Assembly: GCA_018240285.1 (NCBI GenBank)
Contig: JAFEGA010000023.1
Coordinates: 1 to 58,796, forward strand
Length of the DNA stretch: 58,796 nt
Direction of reading: 5' to 3'
From: Pseudomonadota bacterium
GTDB taxonomy: Bacteria; Pseudomonadota; Gammaproteobacteria; Burkholderiales; Nitrosomonadaceae
In this document: one piece after another, positions 1 through 9,170 of the stretch
How positions within the stretch are numbered: position 1 is the first letter of the stretch
Layout of the letters: each line of letters opens with the position of its first letter
Notes under the pieces: model-generated
Databases searched by the model: none
What the model was told of the DNA's origin: nothing
Seen by the model: only the letters and a program-made list of their open reading frames with translations
Program-made: the position numbers and the translations under genes

Positions 1-1
1 A

Positions 2-46
2 AGCTCGGAAGCCTCGGCCGATGACGATGAGGATGATGAGGAGTAA
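2..46 (+). CDS. C-terminal tail of an unidentified protein (5' end outside window)
   Basis: Frame 2 is open from the left edge to a TAA at 44-46 and encodes a very acidic tail, SSEASADDDEDDEE. A perfect terminator hairpin follows 41 bases later, as expected behind a real gene end. Fourteen residues are too few to identify the protein. Acidic tails of this kind occur in many unrelated proteins, so no function is proposed. Confidence 0.5.
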   Translation, partial: SSEASADDDEDDEE

Positions 47-87
47 ATCTTTGCGAATTTCATCTTTGTGAAATAATGTCAATATAG

Positions 88-122
88 AATTCTGGAGATA
101 TATCAATCTCCAGAATTTTTTT
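88..122 (+). terminator. Rho-independent terminator
   Basis: A perfect 12-bp stem (AATTCTGGAGAT at 88-99 with ATCTCCAGAATT at 106-117) encloses a 6-base loop and runs into a T tract at 116-122. It ends the transcript of the acidic-tail gene and insulates the pst operon. Confidence 0.85.
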
Positions 123-213
123 GTGGTAACAAAAATTAGAAAAGAAAAGTATCGCGATAAGAAGAATTATTGATAATTATTTCTGAGAGTGCCTAGGGTA
201 ATAAAATTACTTA

Positions 214-242
214 TTGTGATAAACGTTTGTGCTTTTTAATAC
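214..242 (+). promoter_or_regulatory. Candidate sigma-70 promoter for pstC
   Basis: TTGTGA (214-219) and TAATAC (237-242) are separated by 17 bases, about 90 bases before the pstC start. No convincing Pho box (CTGTCAT-like repeats) is visible nearby. A small perfect inverted repeat, ATTGCA-GATT-TGCAAT at 271-286, lies between promoter and gene and could be an operator or a leader hairpin. Based only on matching to consensus by eye. Confidence 0.35.
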
Positions 243-334
243 TTGATTAACTAATGCTAATTAGAACCATATTGCAGATTTGCAATAACTCTCATTTGGT
301 TAGCAATGCTTCAACATAAAGAAGGGCTAGAATT

Positions 335-1267
335 TTGGCCGAAGAGTCGCACACTAAAATAACTCATGCTGGCAAGTTAGGATATAGCTTTCGTCGTCAC
401 CTGCACGAGAAATTTATCGAAACTTTCTTGTTCATGTCAGCAATGCTATCAATAGCGATTATGCTTGCGATTATTGTGATGTTAGTCAAAGAGTCATTTG
501 TTTTTTTTCAACATGTATCGATTTGGGAGTTTATTACCGACACTCAATGGACACCGTTATTTGATGATGCTCATTATGGAATAATGCCACTAATTTCCGG
601 AACGGTAGTCAGCTCGCTGATTGCATTACTGGTTGCGCTTCCTTTAGGAACGATCATTGCCATTTATCTTTCCGAATTTGCGCCATTTACAGTACGTGAA
701 ATGGCGAAACCTTTTCTGGAATTGCTGGGTGGTGTACCAACAGTTGTATACGGTTATTTTGCATTATTATTTGTTACGCCATTGCTACAAATAGTTTTTC
801 CTGAATTACCCGGTTTTAATTTACTATCGGCTGGATTAGTGATGGGGATAATGATCATTCCATATGTAAGCTCCATGACCGAAGATGCCATGCGGGCAGT
901 TCCGATGAATTTACGGGAGGGTTCTTACGCAATGGGAGCTACTCGTTTCCAAACTGCTATTCGTGTTGTAATGCCAGCTGCGTTTTCTGGAATAGCGGCG
1001 GCATACATTCTTGGTATCTCACGAGCAGTGGGAGAAACAATGGTTGTTGCGATTGCCGCTGGTATGCAGCCGAATTTAACATGGAATCCCATGGAGCCTG
1101 CCGCGACTATAACGGCGTATATAGTCCAAGTAAGCTTAGGAGATCTACCGCACGGTAGCATTGGTTATCAAACTATTTTTGCAGCTGGCTTAACTTTGTT
1201 ATTGATAACACTGATATTCAATATCATCGGACATGTATTGCGTAAGCGCTATAGAGAAGTTTACTAA
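335..1267 (+). CDS. pstC: Phosphate ABC transporter permease PstC
   Basis: Inner-membrane permease that, paired with PstA, forms the channel of the high-affinity phosphate importer. The 310 residues give about six hydrophobic segments (for example 30-52, 85-112, 162-180, 215-240, 283-303). The cytoplasmic EAA-type coupling loop that contacts the ATPase is visible around residues 183-212 (EDAMRAVPMNLREGSYAMGA). The start is a TTG at 335 with an AAGAAGGG-like Shine-Dalgarno about 10 bases upstream; the next Met (residue 34) lies inside the first membrane segment, so TTG is preferred. pstA follows after 45 bases. PstC rather than PstA is called from the long N-terminal region before the first periplasmic loop. 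Confidence 0.93.
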   Translation: MAEESHTKITHAGKLGYSFRRHLHEKFIETFLFMSAMLSIAIMLAIIVMLVKESFVFFQHVSIWEFITDTQWTPLFDDAHYGIMPLISGTVVSSLIALLVALPLGTIIAIYLSEFAPFTVREMAKPFLELLGGVPTVVYGYFALLFVTPLLQIVFPELPGFNLLSAGLVMGIMIIPYVSSMTEDAMRAVPMNLREGSYAMGATRFQTAIRVVMPAAFSGIAAAYILGISRAVGETMVVAIAAGMQPNLTWNPMEPAATITAYIVQVSLGDLPHGSIGYQTIFAAGLTLLLITLIFNIIGHVLRKRYREVY

Positions 1268-1312
1268 CGATATTGAGTTAATAAAGTAAAAATTTCTAGG
1301 TCATTTTCTGCA

Positions 1313-2239
1313 ATGAAAAATGTGAATAATTTAGAGGAAATCAGAAGAATCATTGGATTGCATAAAAAATGGGATCTGATTTTTATGATTACCGGAATCA
1401 TTGCATTAATGATTGCAGTATTAACTTTTATGGCTCTATTTGCTCATATGCTGATCGATGGGATGCCTCGGCTCTCATGGGAATTCTTCACCTCTTTTCC
1501 TTCACGGCGACCTGAGTCAGCAGGGATTTTATCAGCATGGGTTGGAACGACTCTGGTGATGCTGGTGACGGCAGTTGCTGCTGTGCCCTTAGGAATCGGA
1601 TCGGGTGTTTACTTGGAAGAATATGCACCGAGAAATTTATTAACTGAGATTATTGAGATAAATGTCACTAACTTGGCAGGTGTTCCTTCGATCATCTATG
1701 GTTTACTTGCGTTAGGATTATTCGTTTATCAATTGGGTTTTGGGCAAAGTATATTGGCTGCGGGCCTTGCTTTAGCGTTGCTTATTTTGCCGGTTGTTAT
1801 TGTAGCCACTCGTGAGGCAATACGATCAATTCCGGTATCGATAAGAGAGGGAGCTTATGCACTCGGTGCGACTAAGTGGCAAACTGTTTCGGATCATATA
1901 CTGCCGTATTCATCGGCAGGAATTATGACAGGAATCATTATCGGTTTAGCTCGAGCGATTGGTGAGACTGCGCCGATTATTACGATCGGAGCCTTAACCT
2001 TTATTGCTTTTTTACCCCCTTCACCAGTGAAAAGTGAATTTCCTTATGTATCCTTTGAATGGCTAACGGCACCTTTTACGGTGATGCCGATACAAATGTT
2101 TAACTGGGTATCACGCCCCGAGGAAGCATTCCAATTGAATGCGGCCGCAGCTGGATTGGTATTGGTGGTTATGACGTTAGCGATGAACGGATTGGCAATT
2201 TATTTGCGCTATCGTATGCGTAAAAATATTAAATGGTAA
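1313..2239 (+). CDS. pstA: Phosphate ABC transporter permease PstA
   Basis: Second membrane subunit of the phosphate importer, partner of PstC. The 308 residues contain about six membrane segments and the EAA coupling loop around residues 168-200 ([20 protein letters not shown]). The gene lies between pstC and pstB on the same strand, and its stop codon overlaps the pstB start, which indicates translational coupling. The ATG at 1313 is used; the polar N-terminus ([20 protein letters not shown]) before the first hydrophobic segment fits the family. No Shine-Dalgarno stands out before it. Confidence 0.93.
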   Translation: MKNVNNLEEIRRIIGLHKKWDLIFMITGIIALMIAVLTFMALFAHMLIDGMPRLSWEFFTSFPSRRPESAGILSAWVGTTLVMLVTAVAAVPLGIGSGVYLEEYAPRNLLTEIIEINVTNLAGVPSIIYGLLALGLFVYQLGFGQSILAAGLALALLILPVVIVATREAIRSIPVSIREGAYALGATKWQTVSDHILPYSSAGIMTGIIIGLARAIGETAPIITIGALTFIAFLPPSPVKSEFPYVSFEWLTAPFTVMPIQMFNWVSRPEEAFQLNAAAAGLVLVVMTLAMNGLAIYLRYRMRKNIKW

Positions 2240-3039
2240 CAGCAATGCAAATCAATTCTACGAGACCAATAGAAGCGATTCAGTATAAGTCGGAAGTAAC
2301 GAATCTTAGCTTTTACTATGGTGGATTTAATGCACTGAAGAATATTAATATGGTCTTGCATGACAAAAGGATCACAGCTTTGATAGGGCCTTCTGGATGT
2401 GGGAAATCGACTTTTCTACGCTGTTTTAATCGCATGCATGATCTATATCCCGGTAATCGGTATGAAGGTGAAATTATTCTTCACCCTGATGATGTCAATA
2501 TCTTGGCTTCCAACGTAGATCCGATTGAAGTTCGGATGAGAATAAGTATGGTTTTTCAGAAACCGAATCCTTTCCCAAAATCTATTTATGAGAATGTGGC
2601 ATATGGGCTTCGTGTTCGGGGAATTAAGCAACGTGCAATTCTAGATGAGAAAGTTGAATCTGCTTTGCGAAATTCAGCACTATGGGACGAAGTAAAGGAT
2701 CGCCTGCATGATCTGGCTTTTAATCTTTCCGGCGGCCAACAGCAGAGGCTATGTATTGCGAGAGCTTTAGCCACAGATCCTGAGATTCTGCTGTTTGATG
2801 AACCTACTTCCGCGCTTGATCCAATAGCGACAGCGAGTATTGAAGAATTAATAACAGATCTAAAAAATAAGGTTACTATCCTTATAGTTACCCATAATAT
2901 GCAACAGGCTGCGCGAGTTTCTGATTACACTGCGTACATGTATTTGGGGGAACTGATCGAGTTTGATGTAACGGATACCATTTTTATAAAACCAAAAAAT
3001 AAGCAAACTGAAGATTATATTACTGGCAGATTTGGTTAA
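2233..3039 (+). CDS. pstB: Phosphate ABC transporter ATP-binding protein PstB
   Basis: Cytoplasmic ATPase that drives phosphate import through PstCA. All ABC motifs are present: Walker A GPSGCGKS (residues 52-59), signature LSGGQQQR (165-172), Walker B ILLFDE (185-190) and the switch histidine H221. Length (268) is normal. The ATG at 2233 overlaps the pstA stop; an in-frame ATG at 2245 is an equally plausible start. The usual downstream phoU is absent: the next gene is tpiA, 167 bases on. Without a solute-binding pstS in the window, the binding protein must come from elsewhere. Confidence 0.95.
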   Translation: MVTAMQINSTRPIEAIQYKSEVTNLSFYYGGFNALKNINMVLHDKRITALIGPSGCGKSTFLRCFNRMHDLYPGNRYEGEIILHPDDVNILASNVDPIEVRMRISMVFQKPNPFPKSIYENVAYGLRVRGIKQRAILDEKVESALRNSALWDEVKDRLHDLAFNLSGGQQQRLCIARALATDPEILLFDEPTSALDPIATASIEELITDLKNKVTILIVTHNMQQAARVSDYTAYMYLGELIEFDVTDTIFIKPKNKQTEDYITGRFG

Positions 3040-3141
3040 TGTATTCAAGTGTCAGTAAGGAAATGTGTGTCTCCAAATGTAATGTGCATATAAATGATAG
3101 TGCTCTATCCGCATTAAGTTACTAGGAATATGGAATCACAA

Positions 3142-3170
3142 TTGACTTGGTAAAGAATCAAATGTAGCAT
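3142..3170 (+). promoter_or_regulatory. Candidate sigma-70 promoter for tpiA
   Basis: TTGACT (3142-3147) and TAGCAT (3165-3170) are spaced by 17 bases, 35 bases before the tpiA ATG, leaving room for a Shine-Dalgarno-like AAGGTGAG near 3190. It suggests that tpiA has its own promoter rather than depending on pst transcription. Found by eye only. Confidence 0.5.
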
Positions 3171-3205
3171 CTCATCCTTTTAAGAAGCTAAGGTGAGAAG
3201 TAAAA

Positions 3206-3961
3206 ATGCGCGGAAAGATGGTTGCTGGTAACTGGAAGATGCATGGTAGCTTGAACGAAAATAAACAGTTACTTGATGCGGTTATAGCGGGTTTGAATGA
3301 ATTAAATGAAGCGCGTTTCGTGGTTTGTGCTCCTTATCCTTACTTGTCATCAGTACAGAATGCATTGCAAAGCACAAATATTGCTTGGGGTGCCCAGAAT
3401 GTTAGTCAATTTGAAAAAGGTGCATATACAGGTGAAGTTTCAACGTCAATGTTGAGAGACTTCGGTTGTCGTTACGTCATTGTTGGGCATTCGGAAAGAA
3501 GAGCATTATTTGGTGAAAATAATTTCATCGTTGCAGAAAAATATCTGGCTGCGCAACGAGCAGGAATAACACCTATTTTGTGTGTGGGTGAAACGCTTGA
3601 GCAGCGTGAAGCGGAAATAACCGAACAAGTTATTGAAGAGCAATTGGCGGCAGTCATCGAGCTAACCGGCGTTGAGTCATTGAATAAATCAGTGATTGCC
3701 TATGAACCTGTTTGGGCTATTGGTACCGGTAAAACAGCTTCACCTCAGCAAGCGCAGGATGTGCATGCATTTATTAGATCGAGCATCGCTAAAAAGAATG
3801 CCGCCATAGCCAAAGATTTGGTTATTCTTTATGGTGGCAGCGTAAAGGCGAACAATGCATCTGACTTGTTTGCGATGCCGGATATTGATGGCGGTCTAAT
3901 AGGTGGAGCGTCGCTTATAGCTACAGAATTTGTATCGATTTGTCGTGCTGTACATCATTAA
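3206..3961 (+). CDS. tpiA: Triosephosphate isomerase
   Basis: Cytoplasmic enzyme interconverting dihydroxyacetone phosphate and glyceraldehyde 3-phosphate in glycolysis, gluconeogenesis and the Calvin cycle. The catalytic residues are recognisable: K11 in GNWKMHG, H95 in VGHSERR and E167 in AYEPVWAIGTG; the phosphate-binding GGSVKANN lies near the C-terminus. The 251 residues match the family's single-domain barrel. It is followed after 18 bases by secG, then tRNA-Leu and the nuo genes, a conserved order in betaproteobacteria. ATG 3206 has an upstream AAGGTGAG. Confidence 0.97.
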   Translation: MRGKMVAGNWKMHGSLNENKQLLDAVIAGLNELNEARFVVCAPYPYLSSVQNALQSTNIAWGAQNVSQFEKGAYTGEVSTSMLRDFGCRYVIVGHSERRALFGENNFIVAEKYLAAQRAGITPILCVGETLEQREAEITEQVIEEQLAAVIELTGVESLNKSVIAYEPVWAIGTGKTASPQQAQDVHAFIRSSIAKKNAAIAKDLVILYGGSVKANNASDLFAMPDIDGGLIGGASLIATEFVSICRAVHH

Positions 3962-3979
3962 TTCTAGGGGAGCTTCACG

Positions 3980-4363
3980 TTGGAAATTTTAGTTTTGGCA
4001 GTACATGTTTTTCTGGCGATAGTCTTGGTAGTTTTGATATTATTGCAACATGGCAAGGGCGCTGATATGGGGGCTGCATTTGGTAGCGGCTCGGCGGGTA
4101 GTTTGTTTGGAGCGAGTGGGTCGGCCACATTTCTAAGTCGTGCTACTGGTTTTGCTGCTGCAATGTTTTTTATAACGAGTATGAGTTTGACTTATCTTTC
4201 AGCCAATAAAACTGATAGTTCAGGTGCAATGAGTTTGATGGGTCAGATTGAAGAATCTGATAGTGTGTCTGCGATAGAAAGTGAAAAGAAATCTACTAGA
4301 GATCGAAATCAGGATATATCTGAAGTAGAAGGAAAATCAAAGGTAAACCAAATACCGGAATAA
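3980..4363 (+). CDS. secG: Preprotein translocase subunit SecG
   Basis: Small inner-membrane subunit that assists SecYE and SecA in protein export. The 127-residue protein has a hydrophobic segment at about 2-21, the conserved linker with QHGKGADMGAAFGSGSAGSLFG (shown by its core GKGADMGAAFGSG), a second segment at about 53-72, and then a charged tail of some 55 residues typical of proteobacterial SecG. The start is TTG 3980 with AGGGGAG 7-13 bases upstream; no ATG alternative precedes the first membrane segment. It probably shares the tpiA transcript. Confidence 0.93.
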   Translation: MEILVLAVHVFLAIVLVVLILLQHGKGADMGAAFGSGSAGSLFGASGSATFLSRATGFAAAMFFITSMSLTYLSANKTDSSGAMSLMGQIEESDSVSAIESEKKSTRDRNQDISEVEGKSKVNQIPE

Positions 4364-4411
4364 CATCTGCGATTCTTTATGGCGGTCTGTTGATTATACA
4401 AATTTTTAGCT

Positions 4412-4496
4412 GCCGACGTGGTGGAATTGGTAGACACGCCGTCTTGAGGGGGCGGTGGCGAAAGCTGTGCGAGTTCGAGTCTCGCCGTCGGCACCA
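4412..4496 (+). tRNA. tRNA-Leu (anticodon GAG)
   Basis: A class II tRNA of 85 bases. Acceptor arms GCCGACG (4412-4418) and CGTCGGC (4486-4492) pair perfectly and are followed by the discriminator A and an encoded CCA. The anticodon stem CCGTC/GGCGG holds the loop TTGAGGG with anticodon GAG, reading CTC/CTT. A long variable arm (GGCGAAAGCT region) and GTTCGAGTC in the T arm are present. Position between secG and nuoA is typical of betaproteobacteria. Confidence 0.95.
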
Positions 4497-4575
4497 CACA
4501 AAAATGCATTTGTAAGATGATTGTTGTTTTGTGAATAATATTTATGTTATAGCGAATTATTTAATTTTACAAAAA

Positions 4576-4932
4576 ATGCTTGAAAATTATTTTCCAATTT
4601 TGCTGTTTCTTATTGTGGGATTCTTGGTTGGTGTCGTCCCAATGTTATTTGGATGGCTTTTGGCACCGAATCGCCCGGATAGCGAGAAACTCTCTCCTTA
4701 TGAGTGCGGATTTGAAGCTTTTGAGGATGCGCGAATGAAATTTGACGTACGCTATTATTTGGTCGCAATTTTATTCATTTTGTTTGATCTTGAAATTGCT
4801 TTTTTATTTCCTTGGGCGATTGTCCTTGATGAAATCGGCGTATTTGGATTCGTTGCTATGATGTCATTCCTGAGTATCCTGATCGTAGGTTTTATCTATG
4901 AATGGATGAAGGGCGCATTAGAGTGGGATTAA
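4576..4932 (+). CDS. nuoA: NADH-quinone oxidoreductase subunit A
   Basis: Small membrane subunit at the junction of the peripheral and membrane arms of complex I. Three hydrophobic segments are visible, with the conserved loop [20 protein letters not shown] (Cys in ECGFE) between the first two. The open frame extends up to a GTG at 4531, but the protein family begins with MLENYFP, so the ATG at 4576 (118 residues) is preferred. Neither start has a clear Shine-Dalgarno. It opens a 14-gene nuo operon that ends at 19245. Confidence 0.93.
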   Translation: MLENYFPILLFLIVGFLVGVVPMLFGWLLAPNRPDSEKLSPYECGFEAFEDARMKFDVRYYLVAILFILFDLEIAFLFPWAIVLDEIGVFGFVAMMSFLSILIVGFIYEWMKGALEWD

Positions 4933-4936
4933 TGTT

Positions 4937-5413
4937 ATGAGTATTGAAGGAACGCTTGAGAAAGGTTTTGTTACTGCCAGTTTAGATTCGATCATAAACT
5001 GGGGACGAACCGGTTCAATGTGGCCCATGACTTTTGGTTTGGCATGTTGTGCGGTCGAGATGATGGAGACCGGTGCATCGCGCTATGATCTTGATCGTTT
5101 TGGTATCGTGTTTAGACCTAGTCCGCGGCAATCGGATGTGATGATTGTGGCAGGCACACTTTGTAATAAGATGGCACCTGCTTTACGTAAAGTATACGAT
5201 CAAATGGCCGAGCCTCGTTGGGTGATATCTATGGGGTCTTGTGCAAACGGTGGTGGGTATTACCATTATTCTTACTCTGTGGTGCGCGGCTGCGATCGCA
5301 TTGTGCCGGTTGACATATATGTGCCTGGTTGTCCGCCAACAGCGGAAGCTTTGCTGTACGGCATTATTCAACTACAAAATAAAATAAACCGTACCAATAC
5401 TATTGCCCGCTAA
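4937..5413 (+). CDS. nuoB: NADH-quinone oxidoreductase subunit B
   Basis: Peripheral-arm subunit that carries the terminal [4Fe-4S] cluster N2, the direct electron donor to quinone. The cluster ligands are all visible: the tandem C37-C38 in [10 protein letters not shown]102 in GSCANGG and C132 in VPGCPPT. At 158 residues it has the compact proteobacterial form. It starts 4 bases after nuoA and stops 6 bases before nuoC. Confidence 0.97.
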   Translation: MSIEGTLEKGFVTASLDSIINWGRTGSMWPMTFGLACCAVEMMETGASRYDLDRFGIVFRPSPRQSDVMIVAGTLCNKMAPALRKVYDQMAEPRWVISMGSCANGGGYYHYSYSVVRGCDRIVPVDIYVPGCPPTAEALLYGIIQLQNKINRTNTIAR

Positions 5414-5419
5414 TTTTTT

Positions 5420-6040
5420 ATGTCTACAACTCAACTGGAAAATCTTGCAGAAACCCTGAAAGAGATAGTCGGGGACAAACTGGCTGGTTTACAAATACAG
5501 CATGGTGAAGTAACGATTGGGGTGCGAGCAGAGGATATTATCGCTGTGAGCGAAACCTTGCGGGATAATTCTCAGCTAAGATTCGATACGCTAATTGATT
5601 TGTGTGGGGTTGATTATTCTACTTATGGCGAGGATCTCTCGGCGAAGCAAAATTTGCGAAACAAGCGTTTTGCTGTGATTTATCATTTGCTGTCAGTGGA
5701 GCTAAATCAAAGGATACGAATCCGTGCATTGGCTGAAAACGATGAATTTCCGGTTGTGGATTCGGTAACAGAGATATGGCCGGTTGCCAACTGGTTTGAA
5801 CGGGAAGCATTTGATCTATATGGAATAGTTTTTACCGGTCACCCAGATTTGCGTCGTATATTGACCGACTATGGTTTTATTGGGAATCCGTTCCGTAAGG
5901 ATTTTCCACTAACAGGTCATGTTGAAATGCGTTACGACACAGAGCAGAAGCGAGTCATCTATCAACCTGTTACTATCGAACCGCGAGAAATCACACCGCT
6001 TGTGATTCGTGAAGAACATTACGGAGATTGCCAATCCTAA
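5420..6040 (+). CDS. nuoC: NADH-quinone oxidoreductase subunit C
   Basis: Peripheral-arm subunit (30-kDa homologue) that packs against NuoD around the quinone site. The family signature region is clear around residues 122-160: [20 protein letters not shown], then RRILTDYGF and the [13 protein letters not shown] block. It is separate from nuoD, unlike the fused nuoCD of enterobacteria. The 206 residues fit the betaproteobacterial form. nuoD follows after 54 bases. Confidence 0.96.
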   Translation: MSTTQLENLAETLKEIVGDKLAGLQIQHGEVTIGVRAEDIIAVSETLRDNSQLRFDTLIDLCGVDYSTYGEDLSAKQNLRNKRFAVIYHLLSVELNQRIRIRALAENDEFPVVDSVTEIWPVANWFEREAFDLYGIVFTGHPDLRRILTDYGFIGNPFRKDFPLTGHVEMRYDTEQKRVIYQPVTIEPREITPLVIREEHYGDCQS

Positions 6041-6094
6041 TGGTTGCCGAATTTTTCCATGAATGATGTTTATAAGAATTTTTTGAAGTAGCTT

Positions 6095-7348
6095 ATGGCC
6101 GAGATACGTAATTACACTATGAATTTTGGACCGCAACACCCGGCAGCTCACGGTGTGTTGAGGCTTGTTCTGGAATTGGATGGGGAGGTTGTAAAACGCG
6201 CCGATCCGCATATTGGATTGTTGCATCGTGCTACCGAGAAATTGGCAGAAAATAAGACATATCTGCAATCCGTTCCCTATATGGATCGATTGGACTATGT
6301 CTCAATGATGGTCAATGAGCATGCTTATGTCATGGCTATTGAGAAATTGCTGCAAATTGATGTCCCCTTAAGAGCGCAATATATACGTGTAATGTTTGAT
6401 GAAATTACTCGTATATTGAATCACTTGCTGTGGATTGGCGCTCATGCTTTGGATGTGGGGGCCATGACAATGTTTTTGTATGCTTTTCGCGAAAGAGAAG
6501 ATCTAATGGATTGCTATGAAGCAGTCTCCGGTGCCAGGATGCATGCTGCTTATTATCGGCCCGGTGGCGTCTACCGCGATTTGCCGGATACTATGCCAAA
6601 ATATCAGGCATCAAAAATTCATAATGAAAAACAGACGCGTATAAGGAATGCTAATAGGGAAGGTTCTTTATTGGATTTTATAGAGGATTTTACCAATCGC
6701 TTTCCAGCTTACGTTGATGAATATGAGACTTTACTCACCGATAACAGAATTTGGAAACAGCGTTTAGTTGATATCGGTGTTGTCTCTCCTGAGCGTGCTA
6801 AAGCATTAGGTTTCACCGGTCCGATGTTGCGCGGCTCGGGGGTCGAGTGGGATCTAAGAAAGAAACAGCCTTACGAAGTGTATGATCGTCTTGATTTTGA
6901 TATACCGGTAGGTGTCAATGGCGATTGTTATGATCGCTATTTAGTGCGTATGGAAGAGTTTCGTCAATCAAATCGCATCATAAAGCAATGTGTCGATTGG
7001 TTGCGCAAGAATCCGGGGCCAGTGATCACCGACAACCATAAAGTAGCGCCACCTTCACGCATTAATATGAAACAAAATATGGAAGAAATGATTCATCATT
7101 TCAAGTTGTTCACGGAAGGATTTCATGTGCCACCGGGGGAAGCTTACGTAGCGGTTGAACATCCAAAAGGAGAGTTTGGCATTTATTTAATATCGAATGG
7201 CGCCAACAAACCTTACCGCTTGAAAATACGCGCGCCTGGATTCGCACATCTGGCTGCTTTGGATGAAATGTCTACTGGACATATGATTTCTGATGTGGTG
7301 GCAATCATTGGTACACAAGACATTGTGTTTGGTGAGATAGATAGATAA
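6095..7348 (+). CDS. nuoD: NADH-quinone oxidoreductase subunit D
   Basis: The 49-kDa subunit that, with NuoB, forms the quinone-binding cavity of complex I; it is related to the large subunit of [NiFe] hydrogenases. Visible signatures are [14 protein letters not shown] (residues 9-22) with the quinone-site His, [14 protein letters not shown], and the C-terminal FGEIDR end that is diagnostic for the family. Length 417 is normal. The stop TAA shares a base with the nuoE ATG, so the two are translationally coupled. In mitochondria and some bacteria this subunit is the target of MidA/NDUFAF7, a homologue of which is encoded at 51962-53128. Confidence 0.97.
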   Translation: MAEIRNYTMNFGPQHPAAHGVLRLVLELDGEVVKRADPHIGLLHRATEKLAENKTYLQSVPYMDRLDYVSMMVNEHAYVMAIEKLLQIDVPLRAQYIRVMFDEITRILNHLLWIGAHALDVGAMTMFLYAFREREDLMDCYEAVSGARMHAAYYRPGGVYRDLPDTMPKYQASKIHNEKQTRIRNANREGSLLDFIEDFTNRFPAYVDEYETLLTDNRIWKQRLVDIGVVSPERAKALGFTGPMLRGSGVEWDLRKKQPYEVYDRLDFDIPVGVNGDCYDRYLVRMEEFRQSNRIIKQCVDWLRKNPGPVITDNHKVAPPSRINMKQNMEEMIHHFKLFTEGFHVPPGEAYVAVEHPKGEFGIYLISNGANKPYRLKIRAPGFAHLAALDEMSTGHMISDVVAIIGTQDIVFGEIDR

Positions 7349-7827
7349 TGATGTTAAGCACTGAATCTCTAAAAAAAATAGATCGAGAAATCGCGAAATA
7401 TCCGATTGATCAAAAACAATCAGCTGTCATGTCGGCGCTTGCAATTGCACAAGAAGAAAAGGGCTGGCTGGCGAATGAGACAATGAATTTCGTTGCTGAA
7501 TATTTAGGTATGCCGCCCATTGCAGTCTATGAAGTGGCAACGTTTTACAACATGTATAATCTCGAGCCTGTAGGTAAGTATAAAATTACGGTTTGTACCA
7601 ATTTGCCTTGTGCATTATCGGGTAGTAACGATGCTGCTGCTTATTTGATGCAGAAATTAGGCATCGGATTCAATCAGACGACGTCAGATGGGAAATTTAC
7701 ACTCAAAGAAGGCGAATGTTTTGGCGCATGTGGCGATGCGCCAGTATTTTTGGTAAATAACAAACGCATGTGCAGTTTTATGTCCAACGAGATGATCGAT
7801 AAATTGCTGAAGGAACTGAGCGAATGA
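7348..7827 (+). CDS. nuoE: NADH-quinone oxidoreductase subunit E
   Basis: Subunit of the NADH-oxidising module; it carries the off-path [2Fe-2S] cluster N1a. The four ligands are visible as C83 and C88 (CTNLPC) and C124 and C128 (CFGAC) in a thioredoxin-like fold. The 159 residues are normal. The start overlaps the nuoD stop; an ATG three bases further on would serve equally. Its stop overlaps the nuoF start by 4 bases (ATGA). Confidence 0.96.
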   Translation: MMLSTESLKKIDREIAKYPIDQKQSAVMSALAIAQEEKGWLANETMNFVAEYLGMPPIAVYEVATFYNMYNLEPVGKYKITVCTNLPCALSGSNDAAAYLMQKLGIGFNQTTSDGKFTLKEGECFGACGDAPVFLVNNKRMCSFMSNEMIDKLLKELSE

Positions 7828-9101
7828 ATCAGTATCCGCAAACATTGATGAATGGAGTGAATTCTTCCGATCCTGAAAATTGGCGACTTAAAAGTTACGA
7901 GAGACGCGAGGGTTATGCAGCGTTGAGAAAAATACTGGCGAAAAAAATTTCTCCTGAGGAAGTAATTGAAGAAGTAAAGAAATCTGCGTTGCGTGGACGA
8001 GGCGGTGCTGGTTTTCCTACGGGGCTTAAGTGGAGTTTCATGCCGAAAGGGTATGAGGGTGACAAGTACATCGTTTGTAATTCAGATGAAGGAGAACCCG
8101 GTACTTTCAAGGATCGCGACATTTTGCGATTTAACCCTCATCTGCTGATTGAAGGAATGATAATCGCTGGTTATGCAATGGGAGTTAAAGCGGGATATAA
8201 CTATATTCATGGTGAAATATGGGAAACCTATGAGCGCATGGAAGAGGCTGTTGAGGAAGCGCGAGCTGCCGGTTATCTGGGTAATAATATTTTAGGCTCG
8301 TCATTTAGTTTTCAACTCTATAATCATCATGGGTATGGTGCTTACATTTGCGGTGAGGAAACTGCGTTATTGGAATCCATAGAAGGCAAGAAAGGCCAAC
8401 CACGTTTCAAGCCGCCATTTCCGGCTAACTATGGCCTTTATGGAAAGCCGACTACTATCAATAATACCGAAACTTTTGCGTCAGTTCCTTGGATTGTCCG
8501 AAACGGTGGAGAAAAGTACCTTCAACTCGGTAAACCGAATAACGGTGGTACAAAAATTTTCTCGGTTTCGGGTCATGTCAATAAGCCGGGTAACTATGAA
8601 ATACCATTGGGGACACCTTTTACTGAGTTACTCGAATTAGCTGGTGGAATGCGTGGTGGCCGAAAGTTAAAAGCATGCATACCGGGAGGATCGTCTATGC
8701 CAGTGTTGCCGGGCGATGTCATGATGAAAACGGACATGGATTATGATTCGATTGCCAAAGCTGGATCTATGCTAGGATCGGGGGCAGTCATCATTATGGA
8801 TGATACTACCTGTATGGTTAGAGCGCTTGAGCGTTTGTCTTATTTTTATTTTGAAGAATCTTGCGGGCAATGCACACCTTGCAGAGAAGGTACAGGATGG
8901 CTTTATCGCATCGTCAATCGCATAGAGCGTGGCAAAGGTCGGCTAGAAGATCTGGAGCTGCTGGATAATATTGCGGACAACATACAAGGAAGAACAATTT
9001 GCGCTTTGGGTGATGCAGCTGCGATGCCTGTTCGAGCAATGATTCAACATTTTCGAGATGAGTTTGTTTACCATATAGAACATAAGAAATGCATGGTTTG
9101 A
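7824..9101 (+). CDS. nuoF: NADH-quinone oxidoreductase subunit F
   Basis: Subunit that binds NADH and FMN and passes electrons to cluster N3. The glycine-rich nucleotide/FMN region [10 protein letters not shown] is at residues 58-67, with the second glycine-containing element [15 protein letters not shown] near 175-188. The N3 [4Fe-4S] ligands are C347, C350 and C353 (CGQCTPC) and C393 (ICALGDA). Length 425 is typical. It overlaps nuoE and is followed by a 69-base gap before nuoG. Confidence 0.97.
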   Translation: MNQYPQTLMNGVNSSDPENWRLKSYERREGYAALRKILAKKISPEEVIEEVKKSALRGRGGAGFPTGLKWSFMPKGYEGDKYIVCNSDEGEPGTFKDRDILRFNPHLLIEGMIIAGYAMGVKAGYNYIHGEIWETYERMEEAVEEARAAGYLGNNILGSSFSFQLYNHHGYGAYICGEETALLESIEGKKGQPRFKPPFPANYGLYGKPTTINNTETFASVPWIVRNGGEKYLQLGKPNNGGTKIFSVSGHVNKPGNYEIPLGTPFTELLELAGGMRGGRKLKACIPGGSSMPVLPGDVMMKTDMDYDSIAKAGSMLGSGAVIIMDDTTCMVRALERLSYFYFEESCGQCTPCREGTGWLYRIVNRIERGKGRLEDLELLDNIADNIQGRTICALGDAAAMPVRAMIQHFRDEFVYHIEHKKCMV

Positions 9102-9170
9102 TTATTTCAGAGCAAAATAATCAAGACGCTTCAATTTTACAATTTGTAATTAACCCAAGAATTTTAGCCG

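Noticed and set aside
123..334. Pho box before pstC
   Set aside because: No pair of CTGTCAT-like repeats at 11-base spacing is present.
4309..4509. 66-codon minus-strand open frame across the tRNA-Leu gene
   Set aside because: The peptide (VPTARLELAQL) is the well-known spurious translation of a tRNA-Leu complement.
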